Positions 56,111 through 64,000 of a stretch of DNA of 64,000 nt are shown here, piece by piece (the first letter of the stretch is position 1; each line of letters begins with the position of its first letter). The notes beneath the pieces were generated by a model, which was not told where the DNA came from, made no database searches, and saw only the letters and a program-made list of their open reading frames with translations. Position numbers and translations under genes: made by a program. Source of the DNA: Thereva unica (taxonomy: Eukaryota > Arthropoda > Insecta > Diptera > Therevidae); assembly GCA_949987705.1 (NCBI GenBank), contig OX465286.1:9179959-9243958 (forward strand). Reading direction: 5' to 3'.

Positions 56111-56839
56111 AACCTTCGGGCTACTAGCTTACTACTGGGCATTGCACCATGACTTATACGACATGACGAACTAGTCGATCGATGGATTTCGATTGCAGTG
56201 GCTTGTGTGCGACCTTGTCGTGGATCTGTTCTACACCGGCTACTGCAGTCTTTTTTGTGGAAGAGTCTTTGTTTTTCCAGAAGGACGTTTCTCATATTTT
56301 ATCGATAATGGATTAATAATTATGATTAATTAAATGTGCTTATCGACAATGCATTTTGTTTCAACCAAGATAAGCAGCGCGTACGTATTTTTTAAGATGA
56401 TAAAAATTACCCCCTATTTTTCGCAAATTCTTTGACTCTTTTTATCCCAACCTTGCGATAAAATTAAAAAAAAAAAAGAAAAAAACAAGAGAGAAGAAAA
56501 GAAACAAAAAACAAAATCTTATCATTATTTTCTGAAAATTCTTCATACAAAATTTCGTGCAACATTCCATAGAGTATGAAACAACAGGAAATAAGATGGA
56601 GGGGAGGACCTTCTTGTGATTGCGATAACACATAGCTAAGAGCCATGCATCTTTTTTTCAGTTCCTTCTAATAATTATGAAGTGATATGCATATATCCAT
56701 TATCCACTACTTTTTATCTAAAGGTCCAACTGAGAAGTTAAATTATTTTTTGGATGCTTGGATTCAGTTATTACCACTAAAAATATTCTAAACGGGTTAT
56801 TATTAATTTTAATACAAAATAAAAAACGTTACAAACAAA
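56111..56839. other. Spacer and 5' UTR of the MAM/Sushi gene
   Basis: No coding signal; AT-rich DNA runs into the start codon. Confidence 0.4.
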
Positions 56840-59800
56840 ATGAATATACTAAAACTATGTGTCGCGGCAATCTTTTGGACAAGTGTAGTACTTAATAATG
56901 CGTTTATCCTGGCAGGAAGGATATCTAGTGATCGTAAAACAACACAAAGACAGTGCGAATTGCCAACAATCAAGAATGGCATGGCTAGAATACGAAATCG
57001 TGGAAAATTAATTCGTTTCCAATGCATTAAATCGTACACATTAATCGGCAGCTCATGGGCAGGATGCAGTAGCGGAAAATGGGATAGCCCCATACCGGTT
57101 TGTGCAAGTAAATGAGTGATTGAAAATCAAGTTGTTAATAAAATCAAATCATAAACATTTTTTTTCTTTTAATAATTATTAACAAAAACAAAAATAATAA
57201 CACAAAAAAATATAAAACAATAACTAGAAAATGGATGCTCGGCAATAAAAGCACCTGAAAATGGTATCGTCATGACTGAGAATGGTATTTTGACACGGCT
57301 ATTCTGCAAGGATCATTATGCAGTAGCAGGAGGCGCAGTCACATACTGTGATGGAACTAATTGGGATAGACCGCTGGGATATTGTCGCTGTAAGTAATAA
57401 GAAAAAACAAATAAACAACAACAACAAAACATATTATATGCAATTTTTAATTTTCATCTGTCCCAACAACAAACAAAGCGACAAATGATAGCTCTTCAAC
57501 ATGGTGTGATTTTGAAGTTGAGGATATGTGCGGATGGACGCACGATGAATTGCATGATTTCGAATGGAAACGTGTCCTGGGCGGCAGTGTCTTAAGACGT
57601 GTCCGTTCTGGGCCACAATTTGATCATACAACAATGACACCAAATTCTGGACATTATATGCTAGTAGAATCAGTTAATCAACAGCTCGATGATAAGGCTA
57701 GATTAATATCACCAATTTATCCGGCAAAGTTAAGTGATAATGCATGCTTTAGGTTCTACTATCATATGTATGGGGCAACTGTTGGCGCTCTGCGAGTTTA
57801 TATAAAACCAATATCAGTTGATATGGAAACAATATTAGAGGAGGCCAGGTTTAGTATTAATTAAAATTGTGAAATAAAGGAACCCCAACATAAACCATTT
57901 GTGATTTTTTCAGGTATCTTTTCTTTGAAATATCTGGTAACCAAAGGAATTTATGGAAAGAGAATGTTATATTTATTGAAAGTCTTGATGAGGATTTTCA
58001 AATTATTTTTGAAGGAACAACTGGTGTTAGCCATTTAAGTGATATAGCTATCGATGATGTTGCTCTGCTACATGATCAAGAATGTCCAAATGAAGAATTT
58101 CGCCCAACAAATAAGCCGGAAATTGAAGAAAGTAATATTTTAATTTAAAAAAAAAACACAACAAAAAAAACTCGCACTATACTATGCCTCATTTTACACG
58201 ATGAAACACGAAACAAAAAGTTTCTTGCAATCTTGCTCGTTTTGATGAGGAGGGATGAGAGAGAGAGAGGGCTTGAAGAAACACGTCCTCCCTCAAGCCC
58301 TCTCTCACTTCTCCTCATCAAACTGAGCAAACATGAAGGAAACTTTTTGTTTCGTGTTTCATCGTGTAAAATGAGCCTATATATATTTAAACTTAACAGC
58401 TGGTGGAGTTTACGATATACAGTCGTGTAAAAATCGATGCACTGAAAAATCTCCCCAAGATGAGCAACTTTCTACTAAGACTATTAATGGAGGAATCATT
58501 AAATCATGCGACTGTCATCCAGAATGTGAAGATATAATGTCTTGCTGCTCAGATTATAGAAATTTATGTTCTTTTGGTGGTTAGTTTTTGTTTATTTTAA
58601 ATATGTTGCTTTCGGTAATTTGATATTCTCAAATATTTATACGTTTAGATACTGATGATGATAATAATAATGCTGATGATGCATTAACAACTGACAAAAC
58701 ATTACAAATATCTGAAAATATTGAGCATATTGGTGAAAAGAATGAGTCTACAACAACAACAGCAACATTTTATGCACCTAAGTCAACTATTTATTATACT
58801 ACTACAAAGAGTACAACAGTACAAACAACATTATCACGAAAAATTTACTCCGATACAAGTTCTTCAATATCAAAAACATATAGCTCATCGCCTGGGACAG
58901 TTTTAAGGCCAAAATATAAATACCCCCCAATGACCACCGAATTAACAACAACAACGCATATTTTTACAACTAGTAGTGCATCTGATAATAATTTTCTTAA
59001 TGATAATAAAGTAGAAGGACAAGCAAGTAAGTAAAATAAAACTAATAAGGGGTCGTCCATAAATTACGTGAGGTGATTTTTGCGATCTAGTGAAAGGCGT
59101 GTAAAACGTTCATCTGTGTGAATGGGGGGGGGGAGGTTTGGGAGAAAAAATTTATTTGAGATAACTGATAATAATTCGGACTGCTTGCCCTCCTCGCTTT
59201 TCCACTTGTGGTGGACACACAACTTCCAAAACGTTAGCACTCACCCAACAAGTATTTCATTACGCTAAAATTCGGTATGTGCTTTCTTGTAGTACTAAAT
59301 TCTAATGGCCTTTTCGCGGTTCAGTGTTAATTGGCTCGTACTCTGCAGCATTCGACGAGTCGCGCGTTTGGCTAGCCTTTAGAGGCTAAACAATCGAGTA
59401 ATTTTTTCCTGTAGGATTTACCCATATCTTAAGGCCCCAATTTACACACAGTTCGCCGGCAGGCCGTGGCCTGAAAGTATTAGCCTTGAGGCTAAGTATT
59501 ACTATACACTCACCGGCCGCCAACTGTATGGCCTGAAGTTCAAGAATGCCTACAGTTCAAGAAAGCTGAGAAAAATCGCATTAGTCGTCAGTTCGGGCCT
59601 GAAGATCTTAACTTCTATTCACTCTCGAGCCGTGAATTGACGGGAAGAATTAACGCTGTATCCAACCGTAACAGAAAACAAGACGCAAGCTAAGCGTGAA
59701 AACCATCCACACTCGCGTTCGCGCTTGTTTGCGGGTGTGTTCATATGGCGTGAGGCTGGAGTCGCTTTGAAGCTTTCGTTGAGGCCATGAACATTTTTGA

Positions 59801-60513
59801 ATTATAATAGCCTGCCATGCTAAGCAGTCGTTTTCGCCTGTGTGTGTCTGTAGGAATCATGATTTCATCTGCATGCCACGGGCTGTCTGGCGGATACCTG
59901 AAGTATCATCCCTCAGTTAGACTGAGTCAAGCTTAGTCATGCTGGTCGATCTGGTCTGACAGGCCACTGCCTACCGGCGGCCTGTAAGTGAATGGAGGTC
60001 TTTAGTGGAGAAGCATGTTTTACTTAATTTAACCCAGTTTTCTTGCCATTTTACACTGTTTCTTTAAAAAAAAAAATAATTACGTGATATTTGCCGAGAC
60101 CCCCTCTCTCCCCCACGTGAGATTTGGTGAGATTCGGCTCGACCAGCTCCCTCCCCTAAACGCCTTATGTAATTAATGGACGACCCCTAATATAGTAATT
60201 CTATCTAATTTTTTTTTATCTAACAAATTAAAACACAGAATGGATATTAGAATCAATCTCAGATAGAGTAGCAATACCAACATGGACAATCGTTCTCATT
60301 TCAACAATTTTAGCAGCTATTATAATATCCATAGCTGGATTATTGATAAATTATTATCGAAAAAATTATGGACCAGATAACTATAAGAAAAATGCCGAAG
60401 TTGCTAGCCGTAATGCAAATGAGGAATTTAGTGAAATACGTTACTTAACATCTGATGAACACTTGGATTTCACACTTCAAACTCCAGAAACTATAAATTC
60501 ATCGCCAATCTAG
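56840..60513 (+). CDS. Sushi-Sushi-MAM-SMB single-pass membrane protein, 7 coding exons
   Basis: Exons: 56840-57107, 57228-57389, 57479-57848, 57914-58131, 58400-58579, 58649-59026, 60239-60513. GT-AG introns and continuous frame give 616 aa. Residues 1-25 form a signal peptide. Two Sushi/CCP modules follow with four Cys each (39, 62, 76, 88 and 93, 116, 130, 142). A MAM domain runs from about 148 to 325 (WCDFEVEDMCGW start; SDIAIDDVAL end). A Cys-rich somatomedin-B-like module lies at about 347-397 (CKNRC, CDCHPEC, CCSDY). A Thr/Ser/Asn-rich stalk (about 400-525) leads to one transmembrane helix (about 538-563) and a 50-residue cytoplasmic tail with Tyr residues. The design suggests a cell-surface adhesion or matrix-binding protein. 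I do not recognise the gene name. MITEs sit in introns 4 and 6. Confidence 0.88.
58186..58376. mobile_element. Palindromic MITE, family C copy 2, in an intron of the MAM/Sushi gene
   Basis: Same 39-base ends as 27624-27809 (gcctcattttacacgatgaa and complement) and the same ccctctctca core. About 191 bp in intron 4. Confidence 0.88.
59049..60187. mobile_element. Inverted-repeat DNA element, family B copy 2, in an intron of the MAM/Sushi gene
   Basis: Ends ggggtcgtccataaattacg and complement of ggggtcgtccattaattaca, flanked by TAA (59046-59048 and 60188-60190). 1139 bp; internal caggccgtgg-type repeats and ttcgcctgtgtgtgtctgtag are shared with copy 1 in reverse orientation. Fills most of intron 6. 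Confidence 0.88.
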
Positions 60514-61884
60514 CGATTATCTTTGCTATACTATAAAAAAAATCAAGGTTACTGTTCCTTTTTTATTGGTTTAATTATTCTATAAGAAAATCAAAAAATT
60601 AATTATAAAACTACTATATGTATTTGGCTTTTATATATTAAATTATGTTTCTGTAATATCGATAATATGCATTTTCGATGTAATATTATGCCATTAAGTA
60701 AATGAATTTAATCTAAAGAGGAAATTAATTATTTATATAAATATACTTAGAGGTAAGACTCGAATTTGTTGTAATATCTCTCTCCAACAGACTGACGACA
60801 AACTAGTTTTTTGACATTGAGATTAAAGTGTGCCGCCGATAAATGAAAATTGCAATTTTCCGCATAATTCGTCACAATTATGATGATTCAAAAGAAGTTG
60901 TGAAATCAATCAATTGAAAAGCGAGTCAGCACCAGTGGTAGGCAGGTGCTTAAAAAGGTATTTTGCTACTTTAATATAAATTGTGTTAAGTCTCATTTGA
61001 GAAGTCAGCCTGGATAGATCGATTGCTACTCTATACTAATATTAATTAAAGGTAAGTGTTTTAATACTTTTTGTTAAAAGTAATTTAATAATATTGTTCC
61101 GATATAAAAAAAATAAATTTACGGATAATTTTATTGTTTTCATGGGAGTTTTATGTGAGTTTGTGAGTTTTTTTTTTGTTTCTATGTGAAATATTGTATT
61201 TGTTATTAAGAATTAATTGTCAATTTAAAAAAAATATAAAATAATAGTTTCCTTCCTTAATAAAACCTAAATGAACAATAATATCTTCTTGTGAGTGGCT
61301 GAGAAAGCAGCAGCAACAGTGGGATTCCGCAATAATTCTAAATACTTTGTTTCTTAATTTCCATAACGTTTCCATAACAGCCTGAAGCTTACTTGAAACG
61401 TACTTTAAGTACAAAGATAAACGTAACCAGCTCAATTGGAGTCGATCAAAAAGATTTCTCGGGTCGGCTCGAGTGTTTGTGATGCAAACCGAGCTTGAAT
61501 ACCCGAAATTGTAAAAGTTAGGCTTGTAAATATATGTGTATGTCTAAAAGCTATTTGTGAAAACATGAGGTTGTTCTAAATTATTAATAAAGAAATAACA
61601 GAAATAATTTCAAGTGTCTACTCAGCAACTCAAGCTAATAAGCCGCTTAAAGCAGGCAGAGCATCTTGCGATTTTCAAGCTTTCCAGCATTCAATTTGCA
61701 TTTGATAAGTTATTATTTAAAAAAAAAATGTTCTCACCTTTTTCGAAATGTCTAAATCCTTAACAGGTGGCCCGGCAGAATTTAACTGGTCCACAAGACT
61801 TCGCCATAACTCCTTCGATCAGGTTTTCTTGCCATCGCTAAACGATTTTTTAACAAATTTTTCATAAAATCAATTAATATTTGA
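60514..61884. other. Gene-free AT-rich spacer
   Basis: MAM/Sushi gene 3' UTR, then AT-rich DNA without recognised features. Confidence 0.4.
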
Positions 61885-62270
61885 AGCTGCCGTTTCGTTG
61901 TTTCTTCTCGTCTTCGTCGATAACTCTACAGTCCAATTCGAGACTTGGCCTCTATCACAGCTTCTTCCTCAAAACGTCTCTCTGCTCTACAGCTTGTCTC
62001 AAGCTTCTTGTATTGAACAGTTTTTCTGCATCGCCCTTAAGATTGTCGACCTTGGCCGTGGTTTGCCAAACTGGTGTTTTGCTATCTGGTAGTAGATACA
62101 GAGCTTTTTTGGTATATGCTTGAGTTATCCGTTCTTTGGACATAACTGACTTAACGTAAACACAGTATATCTATGATATCTGTCAAAAGTTTACAATTGT
62201 ACAATTCGTGATTGTAGTGTATTCTCCATGCATTGTCTGCATTGATTAGGCTACATACAGTTTTCGTCGT
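61885..62270 (-). pseudogene. LINE 3' end, same family as 22800-23905
   Basis: ttcgagacttggcctctatc-to-tattgaacag block aligns with 22837-22920 and continues to about 62270. Non-coding in its present state. Confidence 0.75.
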
Positions 62271-62346
62271 GTCAGTTTCGTTGTTTATTTTTCCCTAAAA
62301 GATAAAAAACAAGTAAAATTATTATTTGAATATTTAAAAGAAATAT

Positions 62347-63609
62347 ATTCGTCTTCTTCTGCCCGCCATTTTCGGTAATAATACTACCGTGGTAGCAGAA
62401 TTTATCTACCAGTTCCACGTCACGGTTTTCAACGCTATCCGTTCCATGATAGCCTGCTGGATTCTTTTCTGTTCTTTTTGTTACCAAATTGTTCAACATG
62501 TTTTTGAGGTGTCTGTGGGCCAACAAACAGATGGGAATGCCCTAAGCCACCTATAAACTAGCTGTGAGAAAAATCAGCTTAGCTCGAGCTGGGCTGAGAT
62601 GGACCACAGCAACGGTGTGTCGCACTCTTCATTCAATGTGGTCAATTTGGGACGCAAAGCGTTTAAAATCTCTTGTTCAGTTGAACAAAAAGGAGATAAG
62701 CCATGTGGTTTGGCCCACACGCCGAAAGATTAGGACTTCCCCACAACGACTTATGCAGAAGTTGTGGTAATGAAGAAGAGGAAGAAACTGTCTCCCATCT
62801 TCTCTGTACATGTCCCGCCCCAGCAAGGAAAAGAGGGACCTTCCTTGGCTCACCTTTCCTTGATGGATTGAGCGAGCTGCAAAGTATTGGTGTTCCTAGA
62901 CTTTGTCGCTTTATCAAAAGCTCAAAATTGCTTGAAATGGCCTGAACTTTGTCCCAACACTAGAATGGCATCACAATGGGCCCAATGTCGTGCCTAAGTG
63001 GGCTCCCTGGTGGGGCAGCCATTTCAACCTAACCTAACAAACAGATATCATCCGCGTAGTCGTGATCCTTAAGGCGGGCTAGCAAACCCTATTGTGTGAC
63101 CCTGTTGTACTATCTAGAGCGCCGACAAGGATGTCGTTTATTACTATAAGAAATATTAATGGCGAAACATCCTTGTCCTACTCCTGCACTCACCTCAAAG
63201 CTGTCGGATAATTTTCCATTATGGAGAACTCTGCTTTTGCAATTGTTGTATAGGGCTTTTATCAATTCTATTATTTTATCAGGCAGTCCACGTTTCCGTA
63301 GTGCCTGCCATATTAACTGAGTCGAACGCTTTCTCATAATCTACGAAAGCGAGGTAAAAGGGGATCGTAATTCAGTAGACTGCTCCACTATGATTCTAAA
63401 GGTATTAGTATGATCTATGCAGGAGCGGCCCTCCCTGAATCCAGCCTGCTGCCTTCTTAGCATTCGGTCTACTGGCTCTCTTATCCTAGATAGTAATATA
63501 TTGGACAAAATTTTGCCCACAGTAGATGATAAACAGATGCCCCTCCAGCTGTCACATATTGTTAGATCCCCCTTTTTGGGGTATTTTGATTATGGCATCC
63601 CAAATCCGC
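62347..63609 (-). pseudogene. LINE reverse transcriptase, split by a second LINE
   Basis: Minus strand from 63609: IIKIPKKGDLTICDSWRGICL, RMLRRQQAGFREGRSCIDH, then FVDYEKAFDSVN (motif A), LHNGKLSDSFEVSAGVGQGC, HDYADDIC (about 63060) and after the insertion LAHRHLKNMLNNL and ELVDKFCYHGSIITENGG. Same family as 13757-14709. Frameshifts near 63340 and 63170. Confidence 0.88.
62533..63035 (+). mobile_element. 5'-truncated R1/I-type LINE end with telomere-like tail
   Basis: Flanked by aacaaacagat at 62522-62532 and 63036-63046 (11 bp). Encodes WDAKRLKSLVQLNKKEISHVV then, after a frameshift, HAERLGLPHNDLCRSCGNEEEEETVSHLLCTCPA, the CX2C...HX4C zinc finger that ends many insect LINE ORF2s. The tail is aacctaacctaac. 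Confidence 0.88.
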
Positions 63610-63798
63610 CGTCGTCTGGTCCCAAGTCCAGTGTGTGAAAGGAGGAGGGTGGTCGACCTGCCGAATTGACCAGAATCGAGCAACCGAAGAAACTAGGCAA
63701 GAAACCGAATTTTTTAAAGGGGCACCGACAGCAGCGTATCCGTTGCGGGAACGTCCCGCTCGGCCGCTCGAACCGCCAGCTAACGGATCAAAGAAAAA
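63607..63798 (+). repeat. Dispersed LINE-tail repeat, family K copy 3
   Basis: Same cgccg(a/t)cgtctggt(g/c)ccaag to ctaacggatcaaagaa segment as 7073-7258. Confidence 0.7.
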
Positions 63799-64000
63799 GA
63801 GGATTATGGAATCCCAGTGGTTTTATTTATAAAACTGCATTTAGTTTAATCTTACTCCTAAAATCAGGCAATCATTATTGTCGCTGGTAAGAAGTTTAAA
63901 CTTACTCCCAAAATTATGCAATCATTGCACACTAGCAATTGCCCCAAAAATGTCTCATGTTTGACTTATTTGAGAGAGATGAGATAGTAAAAGCTAAAAT

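Overview
This is nuclear DNA from an insect, most likely a fly (Diptera). It is AT-rich, its genes are split by short GT-AG introns, and a large share of it is transposon debris. The strongest taxonomic clue is a clear orthologue of InaD, the five-PDZ phototransduction scaffold best known from flies, next to an insect-type GABA transporter. I cannot name the species from sequence alone.

Four protein-coding genes can be rebuilt exon by exon, and each stays in frame through every splice junction. (1) Minus strand, 12928-19672: a p68/DDX5-type DEAD-box RNA helicase (Rm62-like), 5 coding exons, 915 aa. (2) Plus, 32543-35748: an SLC6 GABA transporter (GAT type), 11 coding exons, 633 aa. (3) Plus, 40064-54401: InaD, 16 coding exons, 653 aa, stretched over 14 kb because three introns are filled with mobile elements. 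(4) Plus, 56840-60513: a single-pass membrane protein with a signal peptide, two Sushi domains, a MAM domain, a somatomedin-B-like module and a Thr/Ser-rich stalk, 7 coding exons, 616 aa, which I do not recognise by name.

Layout. 1-12.9 kb: T-rich, gene-free DNA downstream of the helicase, carrying several inverted-repeat elements. 12.9-19.7 kb: the helicase. 19.7-32.5 kb: gene-poor DNA with a tRNA-like SINE, a minus-strand LINE, a small palindromic MITE and others. 32.5-35.8 kb: the GABA transporter with a MITE in one intron. 36-40 kb: MITE and LINE debris. 40-54.4 kb: InaD. 54.4-56.8 kb: LINE debris. 56.8-60.5 kb: the MAM/Sushi gene with MITEs in two introns. 60.5-64 kb: LINEs nested in LINEs.

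The most striking feature is the layered transposition history. A young gypsy-type LTR retrotransposon (5135 bp, 204-bp LTRs that look identical, one intact gag-pol frame, 4-bp target duplication) sits inside a pogo/Tigger-like element, which itself sits in InaD intron 12. Elsewhere an inverted-repeat element with 3-bp duplications (AAA) sits inside a second, double-hairpin element that also has an AAA duplication. A telomere-like-tailed LINE end has split another LINE at its catalytic ADD motif with an 11-bp target duplication. Several non-autonomous families here share 3-bp TAA or AAA duplications, suggesting one PIF/Harbinger-like transposase source. No CRISPR array, rRNA or functional tRNA gene was found.
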